DNA of 64,000 nt from B30-G6 sp963701385 (GTDB taxonomy: Bacteria; Desulfobacterota; Desulfobacteria; Desulfobacterales; B30-G6), in the NCBI GenBank assembly GCA_963701385.1, contig CAVOZW010000027.1, positions 124,001 to 188,000 of the forward strand, given 5' to 3'. The notes under the pieces were generated by a model. It was not told where the DNA came from. It ran no database searches and saw only the letters and a list, made by a program, of their open reading frames with translations. Below, in pieces: positions 7,801-16,447 of the stretch; the first letter of the stretch is position 1; every line of letters begins with the position of its first letter. A program made the translations under genes and the position numbers.

Positions 7801-9810
7801 CTCCTGATCGCTGTCATCTACAATGTTCATCCGGCTTTTCAGCTGGCATACAGCCCCATGGTCGTCATCCTGGCGTTTCTGATCATGGGCCTATCACTGG
7901 TGGTGACATTGATTATCTTTTTCAGGTTTGAAGAAGAAATGACACGCATCCAGAATCGTTCGCATCGCAGCCATTCTGAGGAAATCGGCCGATGGAAGGC
8001 TTTTGTAGCGGCATTTCTCTTGGGGGTCAGTAATTTGCGCCGTCGCAGGTTGAGAACGGCCTTGACCTGTATCACGTTGATCATTCTCACCTTTACCATC
8101 ATGAGTTTTACATCGGTCAAATCCATACGGCGGCATACGCGTATCCTTTACAACAACCAGCATGCCTACCAGGGCTTCCTATTGAAAAATATCAACTGGC
8201 GGGATCTACCGCCCCAGGCTTACACCGTCATTTCAAACGCTTTTGCCGAGACGGGCATCGCGGTACCCAGGGTGTGGCTGGAGGAAGAAGACCGAACCCG
8301 TTCGACACGAATCCCTATTCAATACAGGGGTAAAACGTTTGAGGCTCAAGGTATGATCGGGTTGTCGCACAATGAAGTCCGCGTGTCCGGCATTGATAGC
8401 ATTCTCGTGGCCGGACGCTGGTTGACAGCGGAAGATCGGCAAGCCGTTCTCCTGCCTGACAGAATGGCTGAACATCTCGGTATTGATTTCGCGGCACCGA
8501 TCGACGACGTGGTGACCATATGGGGAACCCCTTTCCACGTGGTCGGTATTTTTTCGGGTGAGCGTTTTCAAGAAAAGAAGGACCTGGACGGGGAGCCTCT
8601 GACGCCCGCCATCTTCCCCAGAGAAGTTTCGGACGGTATGACCGAGGCCGTTGTCGAGGCGCTGGAGTCGGGTGATGACATGCGTGAGTTTCAGAGCCGA
8701 TATCAGCACCTGGACGCTGAAGTTACGGTCATTGTCCCTTTCCAGAGACTGATGGCAATCGGCGGCCATATCAAAGGGATCTCCGTTCGACCGAATGCAC
8801 TCGAATCGAACCAGGAGACTGCCCAAATGCTGGTGGACCGTTTCGGTCTATCGCTGTTCAGTGGGGAAACGTCGGGCACCTACCTGTATCATGCCAGTGA
8901 CACCATGAGCTACAGCGGCGTTCCCAATATTATCGTTCCCATCCTGATTTCGATATTCATCGTGTTGAATACCATGATCAGCAGTGTGTATGAACGCAAA
9001 CGTGAAATCGGAATTTACACATCCGTCGGGCTCGCACCCTCTCACGTTTCCTTTCTATTTATAGCGGAGGCCATGGCCTTTGCCGTTCTCAGCGTTGTTT
9101 TCGGTTATCTGGTGGCGCAGACGTCGGCAAAGTTTTTTGCTGGAACAGCCCTATGGTCCGGTATTACGGTCAATTATTCCTCCGCTGCCGGCATTGGTGC
9201 AATGGTCCTGGTCATCCTGGTAGTCCTGATATCGGTCATTTATCCATCCAAGATCGCCGGTGAAATCGCCATTCCCGACATCAACCGCTCATGGACCCTG
9301 CCCGCGCCCAAAAAAAACAAACTCGAGATTGTCCTGCCGTTTCTCATGACGTACCAGGAACACCGCAGTGTTGGCGGCTTCATCTACGAGTACTTTGCCA
9401 GTCACCAGGAAATCACCCACGGAAAGTTTTCTACCGGGAATATAGCATTCACCTTTGTCTGCGAAACACCCCCGGTCGGCGACAAAGACGGGGATGACTG
9501 TCCTGAAGACCTGTGCGCTTATGAAGCGTGTCTTAATTTCACCTCGCAGGTCTGGCTGGCGCCTTTTGACTTCGGCATTCTCCAGCAGGTCACATTGACG
9601 TTCAAACCGGCTGAAGAGGAAAAAGGGTTCCTTGAAGTGCACATTTCTCTGACGCGTGAATCCGGAGAATCCAACGCCTGGTTGCGAATCAACAAGACCT
9701 TTTTACATGAAATTCGAAAACAACTGCTCTTGTGGCGTTCCTTTGATGACGATACCAAGGCACACTATGAGCGTCTTTTGGCTGAAGAAGCGAGAACACA
9801 GGTAACTTAG
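4861..9810 (+). CDS. M28-peptidase-like / FtsX permease fusion protein (1649 aa)
   Basis: This giant membrane protein starts with a hydrophobic export segment (about 35-60) and then an M28 aminopeptidase-like ectodomain with an inserted PA-type subdomain (about 150-250). The M28 zinc site is degenerate. Where active members have HYD, this protein has FYD (Phe291-Asp293). GAD (304-306) keeps the bridging Asp. The EE pair is replaced by Gly-His (337-338). Next come a helical region, a carboxypeptidase-regulatory-like beta domain (about 660-733), two to three membrane segments (about 940-1020), and a full FtsX unit: a first segment after NLRRRRLRTAL (about 1055), a MacB-like external domain, and final segments with ERKREIGIYTSVGLA (about 1375-1465). 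A cytoplasmic tail of about 170 residues closes it. The likely role is an ATP-driven envelope machine with a binding, not hydrolytic, M28 domain. The start is uncertain: TTG 4822 and ATG 4882 are alternatives, and none has a good ribosome site. Confidence 0.8.
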   Translation: MSERRHFMSRKKSHQIAGTYRCASRIRPGAAGPLGGFLSTLTIAFILSLIGCPFIGEGLAATAPVDQDQFIQDIQVLSAVQDRSTGTSGNATAAAYIKKRLSGMGFDIIGSQRFAVPVIHHRDSRLKTSDTSPSISILPYIGNAVVPQTIPAPGIKAPLVYAGAGEPQAYNGKQVEGAVVLMELDSGRNWEYAATMGAHAIIYVDRGNSPNSLFKDKFELSPIQFPRFWMPFEQARNLFGLFENPDVARVADQVTLTSDIRWQEETAQNIYCLIPGVDPELQREMVMLEAFYDSSVNVAGRSPGADEACSVATLLKFAGILKKNPPKKSVLLVASAGHAQTLAGMREFVWGLSERSKTVKQLKRNLTSRIDDTRKIIDGLATLSFAKKIFPDPGVMALLDDTLKERLKTEADSVSRQLMRLRLETETHADSETIKKLADLRQLLRRLTWRTSYEGGNPTEEEIKLLEQIVDRAADDQKAVLMDIEQQFEFIEDVDLLRRHTREYDLAASISLHLSSHGTGFGAFNFGWLYPFRPRINRVSSYSSLDEALRQAAETTQQALGVTDFFKDTLRPSRQGSWKNFFVDQPPLGGEVAALAGYHGLSLVTTHDARAFWGTAYDTLENLDRPYAVMQASIVCNIMQQLTQDAQLHEDSYPRKGFSTLTGSAKFLRHGELFADQPAPGTVLLAYQGPARFYTMVDQSGSFFLKGVTDSKHSFHKVILEGYKFDTHSGSIDWTIDKQQTDKDAYRVKMRRLSMETDLKMFASKGITLFNLLEPRTFRYLTKSQVLDGRREAEPVRYFYSRLDTWASDISTIFLESGTPLKLTLSDSALNKKLILLNNSPQNPQGLGYKVDDWPVLHRTEYRVARDMWTLLVPRINNLKKSGIFNERIQQLQDDGLTALNQAQNAWENKRYDHFFEAASRSWALASRVYDDVEKTQKDVLYGVLFYIALFVPFSFCLERLLFSYTNIYKRIIAFSVILILLIAVIYNVHPAFQLAYSPMVVILAFLIMGLSLVVTLIIFFRFEEEMTRIQNRSHRSHSEEIGRWKAFVAAFLLGVSNLRRRRLRTALTCITLIILTFTIMSFTSVKSIRRHTRILYNNQHAYQGFLLKNINWRDLPPQAYTVISNAFAETGIAVPRVWLEEEDRTRSTRIPIQYRGKTFEAQGMIGLSHNEVRVSGIDSILVAGRWLTAEDRQAVLLPDRMAEHLGIDFAAPIDDVVTIWGTPFHVVGIFSGERFQEKKDLDGEPLTPAIFPREVSDGMTEAVVEALESGDDMREFQSRYQHLDAEVTVIVPFQRLMAIGGHIKGISVRPNALESNQETAQMLVDRFGLSLFSGETSGTYLYHASDTMSYSGVPNIIVPILISIFIVLNTMISSVYERKREIGIYTSVGLAPSHVSFLFIAEAMAFAVLSVVFGYLVAQTSAKFFAGTALWSGITVNYSSAAGIGAMVLVILVVLISVIYPSKIAGEIAIPDINRSWTLPAPKKNKLEIVLPFLMTYQEHRSVGGFIYEYFASHQEITHGKFSTGNIAFTFVCETPPVGDKDGDDCPEDLCAYEACLNFTSQVWLAPFDFGILQQVTLTFKPAEEEKGFLEVHISLTRESGESNAWLRINKTFLHEIRKQLLLWRSFDDDTKAHYERLLAEEARTQVT

Positions 9811-9816
9811 GAAGAC

Positions 9817-11856
9817 ATGAACGAAACACCTGACAAAGCGACGGCTGGGAAACCAAAAAAATCAAGCCATGCCGATTCTCTCGCCAACAGGATTCGCTGG
9901 CGGGCTATTTTCATAGGATCTTTCCTGGCCCTGCTCATCTGTCTGATAACGCCCTTCAACAACGCATACAGACAGGGAACCCCACTGGGGGGCGGACACT
10001 TTCCCCTGGCACCGTTCTATTTTTTCGTCTGGATGGTCGTCATCACTGCTATCATCCGCTGGTTGTTCAAAGGTCGCAATCTTATCACCGGAAAAGAACT
10101 TCTGGTGGCATGGGCGCTCATGGTACTCCTTTCCGGTATTGCCTGGACAGGCCTCGCACGGACATTTTTTCTAAACTTAACGGCACCTTACCATTTTGCG
10201 ACAGTCGAGAATCGATGGGAAGAGGTTCTGCATCCCCTGCTGCCGTCAGGCTGGTACCCCCAAAGTCAGGAAGCCGTCACCGTCCTGTACAACGGCCTGC
10301 CCGGGGGACGCCAGATGAGCTGGATAGAAGTTGTCGGCAATATTCCATGGGAGGCCTGGGCAAGGCCCCTTTTGGGGTGGGCGGGATTTGTCCTGCTTTG
10401 CTATTTTGTCATGGCCTGCATGGTCAGTCTCTTGAGCAAACAAGGCATCTATCACGAACGGATTAATTTTCCCCTCCTGCGGGTTCCCTTGCTGATTCAG
10501 GAAGCCTTCGACAACAACGAACTGGGCCGCTTCTTTTGTAATCGGTTTCTCCTGGTGGGTCTGTCCATTCCGGTTCTGCTTCACCTACTCAACGGCCTGA
10601 GTTTTTACAATCCGTCCATACCCTCTATCCCCACCCTGATCATAGCAGGCAAATATTTTCCGAAATTGGGTCTCTTTTCAGGATTTTATAAACTGAAAAT
10701 CTATATTTACCCGGCATTCATCGGGTTCGCTTTCCTGACATCGAAACAGATTTCGTTTTCCTTCTGGTTCTTTTACATTGCAGGCGCACTGTTGTTCGGT
10801 GCCCTGTCGTTTATGGGGGTCAACATCCCGGCCGGCGCTCTCGGTGTGACCTTCGGGCCGACCATCTCCAGGCCCGAAGAGATGCAAATGATCGGCGCCT
10901 ATGTCGTCTTCTTTGGTTTTATTGCATGGCTGGCCAGGTTCCATTTACTGGATATTCTTCGCATGGGATTCGGAAAAAAGAACGAGGCCCACCCGGAAAA
11001 TGAATGGCTCTCCACGCGCACGGCCTTCTGGGGCGTCGTTTCAGGTGGTCTCGGTATTGTTCTGTGGTGCCATTTTGCCGGTGTCCCTTTTTTGTTTTCC
11101 TTTGTGGTGGTCGGTTCACTATTCCTTTTCATGCTGGTGGCCACACGGGTGATCTGCCAGGGGGGAATCGCCTATTTTACCCTGACTGCTGCACCCATGG
11201 ATGGGCTCATGGCATTGTTCGGACCCAAGGCATTTACCCATATGGGTCTTGTCGTTTCGGCGGTTATTCAAAAGATGCTCTTTGTCGATCTACGCGAATC
11301 GCTCATGCCGTCTCTGCTTCACGCACGAAAAATTTCGGACGGCACCAACAGTAACCGACGCCTTTTTATTGCCATCATGCTTACACTCACCCTGGGCATT
11401 CTGGTTTCCTTTGCGGCCATGTTGGCCCTCTGCTATAAATTCGGTGTTCGGGAGCTCCAGTTCGACTGGGCCAGCCGCACCACACTGGCTGTTTACGACA
11501 ACCTCTTCAACCTGCTGGAAACGCCTGTCGAATCCGGCCAATGGGTCATGACCTTCATATGGGTGGGTGCGGCCTTGATGCTGGTTCTGGTGATCTGTTA
11601 TCACCGTTTTTACTGGTGGCCGATACATCCCATCGGCTATTTGACGGCCTACAGTTCCGCCATGTGGTATTTGTGGTTCTGTTTCTTTATTGGCTGGCTT
11701 TGCAATGCCCTTTGCATGCGCTACGGCGGCGTCATGCTCTACAAAAAGGTACGATATTTTTTCATCGGGCTCATTATCGGGGATTTCCTGATGGCAGGAA
11801 CCTGGGCCATCTACGGCCTCTTCAGCGACGCAAGCTTTAATGTGATGCCCATATAA
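9817..11856 (+). CDS. OPT-like multipass membrane protein (DUF6785/DUF6784 type)
   Basis: This 679-residue integral membrane protein has roughly 14-16 hydrophobic segments, starting near residue 30 (IFIGSFLALLICLI). Conserved-looking loops include TPFNNAYRQGTPLGGGHFP, WEAWARPLLGWAGF, LSFMGVNIPAGALGV and RVICQGGIAYFTLTAAP. This pattern matches the large uncharacterised DUF6785/DUF6784 family, which is distantly related to oligopeptide (OPT) transporters; I recognise it by overall pattern, not by a search. It starts 6 bases after the stop of the M28-FtsX gene, so the two are surely co-transcribed. A second OPT-like protein follows at 12125. Import or export of peptides or peptidoglycan fragments is a reasonable guess, but the substrate is unknown. 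Confidence 0.7.
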   Translation: MNETPDKATAGKPKKSSHADSLANRIRWRAIFIGSFLALLICLITPFNNAYRQGTPLGGGHFPLAPFYFFVWMVVITAIIRWLFKGRNLITGKELLVAWALMVLLSGIAWTGLARTFFLNLTAPYHFATVENRWEEVLHPLLPSGWYPQSQEAVTVLYNGLPGGRQMSWIEVVGNIPWEAWARPLLGWAGFVLLCYFVMACMVSLLSKQGIYHERINFPLLRVPLLIQEAFDNNELGRFFCNRFLLVGLSIPVLLHLLNGLSFYNPSIPSIPTLIIAGKYFPKLGLFSGFYKLKIYIYPAFIGFAFLTSKQISFSFWFFYIAGALLFGALSFMGVNIPAGALGVTFGPTISRPEEMQMIGAYVVFFGFIAWLARFHLLDILRMGFGKKNEAHPENEWLSTRTAFWGVVSGGLGIVLWCHFAGVPFLFSFVVVGSLFLFMLVATRVICQGGIAYFTLTAAPMDGLMALFGPKAFTHMGLVVSAVIQKMLFVDLRESLMPSLLHARKISDGTNSNRRLFIAIMLTLTLGILVSFAAMLALCYKFGVRELQFDWASRTTLAVYDNLFNLLETPVESGQWVMTFIWVGAALMLVLVICYHRFYWWPIHPIGYLTAYSSAMWYLWFCFFIGWLCNALCMRYGGVMLYKKVRYFFIGLIIGDFLMAGTWAIYGLFSDASFNVMPI

Positions 11857-11875
11857 AATCGTTTCACGATTTTAT
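11853..11875. repeat. Stem-loop palindrome containing the stop codon (copy 1)
   Basis: A perfect 10-bp inverted repeat, ATAAAATCGT-TTC-ACGATTTTAT. Its left arm contains the TAA stop of the upstream membrane protein gene. Near-identical palindromes occur at 38142 and 62655, each also holding the stop codon of the gene before it, and a variant lies at 12104. It lacks the GC-rich stem expected of a strong terminator. Confidence 0.75.
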
Positions 11876-12103
11876 TGATCGCGGCATTGACACTCATGAC
11901 CCGGCAAGGACATGTTTTAAAAAAAATATAAGCCGAGATACAAAAGCGTTGATATTATTTACTCAACTTTCGGAATTCAGCGAACGCGAAATGAACAATC
12001 CCCTGGCGCTTTGCGAACTCGCCGCAAGGGCTCCTAACATCAGCGCTGGCCAAGTTATTAAACAGGTAGCTGTTCAGTTAAAAAAGCGACACAGTCGCGT
12101 AAA
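11876..12103. other. Intergenic spacer, no gene seen
   Basis: About 230 bases between the two OPT-like genes. No open frame with coding character, and no recognisable RNA. It separates the stop-codon palindrome from the start-codon palindrome. Confidence 0.5.
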
Positions 12104-12126
12104 ATAAAATTGTGGAACAATTTTAT
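12104..12126. promoter_or_regulatory. Palindrome over the start codon of the second OPT-like gene
   Basis: A perfect 10-bp inverted repeat, ATAAAATTGT-GGA-ACAATTTTAT. Its right arm ends inside the ATG (12125-12127). The only ribosome-site-like bases (GGA) form the 3-base loop, 8 bases before the ATG. In mRNA this would put the ribosome site in a loop and part of the start codon in a stem, and in DNA it could be an operator. It is a one-arm variant (T for C) of the stop-codon palindromes. Confidence 0.6.
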
Positions 12127-14086
12127 GTATGAGGACAAAGAACTCCAGGAATATAGAGATCTTCTCAAGACACCGGATCATTTTGAGGAAGGATTCAGCT
12201 GGAAGACGGTAGTGGGCTCCATCTTCATCGGCTTCCTCATGATGCCAGGCAGCATGTACCTGCAACTGGTGATCGGTGCGGGTATCGGTCCGGCCGCTCG
12301 GTGGGTCACGATAATCCTGTTTGCCGAGCTGGCCAAGCGCTCTTACAGTGAGTTGAAACAGCAGGAAATTTTTCTGCTCTACTATATGGCAGGGGCCGCG
12401 CTGGCGACACCCTTCCAGGGTCTACTGTGGAGTCAGTACCTGGTACAATCGGATGCCGCCCGCATGCTGGGCCTGACCGAATTCATCCCTAGCTGGATAG
12501 CACCAAGCGTCGATTCCGAATCTCTGCTGCAGCGCACCTTTTTCCATCGCGACTGGATGATTCCGATCTTGCTGCTCATGGGCACGCAGATCATTCAACG
12601 TATCGACCAGTTCGGTCTGGGGTATGCCCTCTATCGCATCACCAGCGACGTGGAGAAACTTCCCTTTCCCATGGCACCGGTGGCTGCTCTAGGGACCATG
12701 GCCCTGGCCGAGTCTACGGAGGAAAAAAGGAAGAGCTGGAAGTGGCGTGTTTTTTCCATCGGTGGCGTGATTGGACTGCTGTTTGGGGCCATCTATGTGG
12801 TTCTCCCTACCCTCAGCGGCTTGATTCTGATGGAACCAATTCGTCTGATTCCGATTCCCTGGGTTGAGCTGACCGGGCATACCGAAAACTTCCTCCCTGC
12901 TGTGGCCACCGGTATTCAACTCGACCTGGGCCTTGTCTTTATCGGCATGGTACTGCCATTTTGGGCCGTCATCGGTGGTCTTGTGGGTCTGCTCATTACG
13001 ATAGCGGCCAACCCCGTCCTGTATCATTTCGGGATCCTTACACGTTGGCATCCGGGAATGGAAACCGTCGATACCGTATTTGCCAATAACTTCGACTTTT
13101 ACTTGAGCTTCAGTATCGGTCTGGGCCTTTCCATCGCCTTTATCGGTATCTGGCATGTGATACGTTCCTTTAGAAAAAGTTCAGCACAGCAGCGTGGGAC
13201 ACTCAAGGACCTGTTTCATCCGCCTCCAGGTCGGGGTGATTTTAACTTCTGGATCTCCATTGGCATCTATGTGTTTTCCACCGCTTCCTACGTGCTGCTC
13301 TGTGTCTGGCTGGTGCCCAATTTCCCCTGGATATTTTTTCTCCTCTATGGCTTCGTCTACACACCCATCGTTTCCTACATCACCGCACGGATGGAAGGAA
13401 TTGCCGGGCAGTTTGTAAGTCTTCCCCTGGTTCGGGAAGCCAGTTTTATCATGGGCGCCAAATACTTCGGTTACCAGGGCATCGAAATATGGTATGCCCC
13501 CATTCCAATCCATAATTACGGCGAGGCCACCGTAAATTTCCGCCAGATAGAACTGACCGGAACCAGCATCCGCGGTATCATCAAGTCGGAAATTGTGGTC
13601 TTTCCGGTGGTCATGACGGCCAGCCTGCTGTTTTCGCAATTCATCTGGCGCCTGGCCCCCATTCCTTCCAACGCCTACCCCTATGCCCAGGAGCTTTGGC
13701 ATCTTCAGGCTCTCAACTCGTTACTGATGCAGACATCCACTCTTGAAGGAAACTCCTTATTTTATCAAGCTCTTAATTGGCTATACGTGGTGGGTGGCAT
13801 GGGTCTGGGTGTCGTCACCTATGCCATTCTGGTCATGATGGGGCTCCCCATCTTGCTGGTGTACGGGATGGTTCGGGGGCTGGGGCAGAGTACCCCCCAC
13901 GGCCTGATTCTGGAGGTCATCGGTGCTCTGCTGGGGCGCTTCTATTTCTACAAGCGATACGGCAGCATGTGGCGGCAGTATGCACCGGTGCTGCTGGCGG
14001 GTTTTTCGTGCGGTATGGGGTTAACCGGCATGTTTGCCATGGGAATCACCCTCATCCTCAAGTCATTGGGACGACTGGCCTACTAA
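12125..14086 (+). CDS. OPT-like peptide-transporter family membrane protein
   Basis: This 653-residue multipass protein has a short cytoplasmic N-terminus (MYEDKELQEYRDLLKTPDHF) and then about 14-15 hydrophobic segments. Recognisable stretches are GFLMMPGSMYLQLVIGAGIG, PFPMAPVAALGTMALAE, GQFVSLPLVREASFIMG and the ending RFYFYKRYGSMWRQYAPVL. It resembles proteins annotated as peptide transporters that accompany DUF6785 proteins, and it is similar in size and topology to its neighbour at 9817. The pair may work as two subunits or as paralogues with different substrates. I chose ATG 12125; the frame also allows TTG at 12110. Either way the start lies inside a perfect palindrome. The assignment to the OPT superfamily is by pattern only. 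Confidence 0.7.
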   Translation: MYEDKELQEYRDLLKTPDHFEEGFSWKTVVGSIFIGFLMMPGSMYLQLVIGAGIGPAARWVTIILFAELAKRSYSELKQQEIFLLYYMAGAALATPFQGLLWSQYLVQSDAARMLGLTEFIPSWIAPSVDSESLLQRTFFHRDWMIPILLLMGTQIIQRIDQFGLGYALYRITSDVEKLPFPMAPVAALGTMALAESTEEKRKSWKWRVFSIGGVIGLLFGAIYVVLPTLSGLILMEPIRLIPIPWVELTGHTENFLPAVATGIQLDLGLVFIGMVLPFWAVIGGLVGLLITIAANPVLYHFGILTRWHPGMETVDTVFANNFDFYLSFSIGLGLSIAFIGIWHVIRSFRKSSAQQRGTLKDLFHPPPGRGDFNFWISIGIYVFSTASYVLLCVWLVPNFPWIFFLLYGFVYTPIVSYITARMEGIAGQFVSLPLVREASFIMGAKYFGYQGIEIWYAPIPIHNYGEATVNFRQIELTGTSIRGIIKSEIVVFPVVMTASLLFSQFIWRLAPIPSNAYPYAQELWHLQALNSLLMQTSTLEGNSLFYQALNWLYVVGGMGLGVVTYAILVMMGLPILLVYGMVRGLGQSTPHGLILEVIGALLGRFYFYKRYGSMWRQYAPVLLAGFSCGMGLTGMFAMGITLILKSLGRLAY

Positions 14087-14118
14087 AAGCCCAAAAAGAG
14101 ACCTATTAAATTACTACC

Positions 14119-15336
14119 TCATTTGTTTGCCCCGATTGGGTTGCGAGCATCATAGGTGGGACTGCCGACTTCCGGAATAAAGTGAACCGGAATCAGGGAG
14201 AAAATGGGGATGCAAACCACTATCAAGAGAACGCTCTGGATAGAAAAAATATCGCCCAATTTACCAACCACGGGGGAAAGAATACCGCCGACGCCAAAGG
14301 CCAGCCCCATCATCAGGCTGGCCACCATTGAGCGGCCCTTGGGAGCGATTTTCTGGGCCATCACCACGCCGAGGGGCAGGGAAGCCATGTTAAAGCCGCC
14401 GGCCAATATCGTAGCCGGATAGATCCATTTGCCGGGAGCCAACAAAAATACCAGCAGGAAAGGCGTCATGAAGCCGTGGGTGATCCACAATAGGCGTTTG
14501 TATCCCATACGGTCCGAAAGATGGCCGCACAAAACGCCGGCCACCGTTCCTGAAATGGTAAAGATGGAAAAGAGGACCCCGGCAGAGACGATGGTATGCC
14601 CCTTCTGCACCCACAGCACCGGCATAAACGTCATCAGCGACTGACCCACCACCGAACGCATAACCATGACGATCCAGATCAACAGGATCGGCTGCCAGAC
14701 GCTGCCCAGGGTTTGCCGAAGGGTCTCCAAAAAGCCGTATTTGGCCATGTCGTCTCCCTGGGGCTTGGGAATGACCCGATAGAAAACCATCCAGATCAAA
14801 AGACCCATCAGCATGGTCATCGGCATAGCGCCGAGACCGAACCTGGCCACATAAAAGGTGATAAAAATGGGCCCCACCCCGAAAGCCAGGGTGCCGGCCG
14901 TATTATAGACGGACATGGCCAGCCCAAGTTTACGGCCCGCATATAGGGGAACCATGCCCGTGACCGGCGGATGGAACAGGGAAGACCCCGTAGAGCCTAT
15001 GACGATGCAGAAAAGCAATCCGTAAAAACCGCTTGTCACACCTGTTAAAGGAATAAAAAGGATGGGCATGAGCAACCCGATCAAAATAAAACTGCGGCTA
15101 GGATGGCGATCGGCCCAATAGCCAGACATGGGCTGTACGATGAACATCAAAAAGCGGGAAATTCCCGCCAGGAAACCCACCTGAGCCAAACTCAGTCCCA
15201 TCTTGTCCATGAACACGGGAAACAGCGGGTTGATGAAAGAGCTGTAAAAATCCCCACTGAAGTGCACCAGGCTAAGGGCGATGAGAACTTTCCAATAGGT
15301 TTTGGAAGGTGAATTAGACATAGGGGCTTTTGGCAC
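14119..15336 (-). CDS. MFS transporter, Fsr (fosmidomycin-resistance)-like
   Basis: This 405-residue major facilitator has about 12 membrane segments. After segment 2 comes the loop SGYWADRHPSRSFIL, a variant of the MFS motif A (G-x-x-x-D-R-x-x-x-R), repeated in the second half as CGHLSDRMGYKRLLW. The opening HFSGDFYSSFINPLFP and the SLFHPPVTGMVP stretch are typical of the Fsr-like branch, in which His and Pro residues follow segment 4. It would export a small compound using the proton gradient. It lies convergently to the OPT-like gene and divergently to the MoxR gene, so it interrupts the plus-strand locus and may not belong to it. The encoded start is GTG at 15336; ATG at 15321 is also possible. 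Confidence 0.85.
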   Translation of the reverse strand: MPKAPMSNSPSKTYWKVLIALSLVHFSGDFYSSFINPLFPVFMDKMGLSLAQVGFLAGISRFLMFIVQPMSGYWADRHPSRSFILIGLLMPILFIPLTGVTSGFYGLLFCIVIGSTGSSLFHPPVTGMVPLYAGRKLGLAMSVYNTAGTLAFGVGPIFITFYVARFGLGAMPMTMLMGLLIWMVFYRVIPKPQGDDMAKYGFLETLRQTLGSVWQPILLIWIVMVMRSVVGQSLMTFMPVLWVQKGHTIVSAGVLFSIFTISGTVAGVLCGHLSDRMGYKRLLWITHGFMTPFLLVFLLAPGKWIYPATILAGGFNMASLPLGVVMAQKIAPKGRSMVASLMMGLAFGVGGILSPVVGKLGDIFSIQSVLLIVVCIPIFSLIPVHFIPEVGSPTYDARNPIGANK

Positions 15337-15493
15337 TTACCTAAATCAAAGTCAACTCAAAATGCGATGGTATGTCCTTTGAAAAATCCAAGTTCAAAAT
15401 AGGGTCTTTCTGGCGCATTGAACATATTGCCGAAGCAGCCTCTCTTATGATATGGGCCTAGTAAGCATCCTTTGATACACGAAGGGAATTCTT

Positions 15494-16447
15494 GTGGATA
15501 TCCGTCTTTGCAATAAAATTATTGAAAACATATCTCGTGTGATTGTCGGCCGGACTCGACCCATTGAACTGCTGTTGGTAACCCTGATCGCAGAAGGTCA
15601 TGTGCTGCTGGAGGATGTACCCGGCGTCGCCAAAACCCTGCTGGCAAAATCCCTGGCAAAAAGTATCGGAGGCACCTTCAACCGGGTTCAGTTTACGCCG
15701 GATCTCATGCCCACCGATATTACGGGCTTCAATGTCTATGACCAGCAGTCGGGCTGTTTTTCTTTTCGACCGGGTCCGGTCATCACTCATATTCTGCTTG
15801 CCGACGAAATCAATCGCACCATACCCAGGACCCAGTCCAGCCTGCTCGAATGCATGGAAGAACGCCAGGTGACGGTGGATGGGAAAACCCATCTGCTTCC
15901 CAGTCCCTTTTTTGTCATGGCCACCCAGAATCCCATTGAGCTGGAAGGCACCTTCCCCTTGCCCGAAGCGCAGTTGGACAGATTTCTGCTGAAAACCCAG
16001 CTGGGGTATCCTGACAAGCAAGAAGAAATTCGAATACTCGAACGCTTTCAGAAAACAGATCCGCTTCAGGGGCTTATGCCCGTGGCAACACCCGAAGATG
16101 TCAGCCAATTGCAGCGCGACAGGAGAGATGTCATCGTTTCAGGGCCCGTTCGAGAATATATCGCCGATATCGTGAGAGCCACCCGTGATCACAGCGCCAT
16201 ACAATTTGGTGCCAGCCCCAGGGGTTCTCTCGGCTTGATGCGGTCTGGTCAGGCGCTGGCGGCACTTCGCGGCAGAAAATATGTTCTGCCTGACGATATC
16301 AAATCACTGGCGCTCCCGGTTCTCACGCATCGACTGATCCTAAAGGAGCAAGACCGGCTGCGGGGTGAAAACCCCGATCATATCCTGGAAAGCATTATCG
16401 AACGGGTACCGGTTCCAGCCGCTGCAGGGTCGACGAATGACGACTGA
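15494..16447 (+). CDS. MoxR-family AAA+ ATPase
   Basis: This 317-residue ATPase acts as a chaperone-like remodelling factor, often for metal-centre insertion or for partner proteins with von Willebrand or DUF58 domains. The Walker A is the MoxR variant DVPGVAKTLLAKSLA (around 38-52) and the Walker B is ILLADEINR. The sensor-containing stretch is FFVMATQNPIELEGTFPLPE, with DRFLL for the arginine finger. The C-terminal lid has SPRGSLGLMRSGQALA. It starts with GTG after a GAAGGGA ribosome site and overlaps the downstream DUF58 gene by 11 bases. A DUF4129 membrane protein follows, giving the widespread moxR-DUF58-DUF4129 arrangement. Confidence 0.92.
   Translation: MDIRLCNKIIENISRVIVGRTRPIELLLVTLIAEGHVLLEDVPGVAKTLLAKSLAKSIGGTFNRVQFTPDLMPTDITGFNVYDQQSGCFSFRPGPVITHILLADEINRTIPRTQSSLLECMEERQVTVDGKTHLLPSPFFVMATQNPIELEGTFPLPEAQLDRFLLKTQLGYPDKQEEIRILERFQKTDPLQGLMPVATPEDVSQLQRDRRDVIVSGPVREYIADIVRATRDHSAIQFGASPRGSLGLMRSGQALAALRGRKYVLPDDIKSLALPVLTHRLILKEQDRLRGENPDHILESIIERVPVPAAAGSTNDD

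Noticed and set aside
15458..16108. Minus-strand frame of 216 codons opposite the MoxR gene
   Set aside because: Shadow of a well-supported AAA+ gene with intact motifs.
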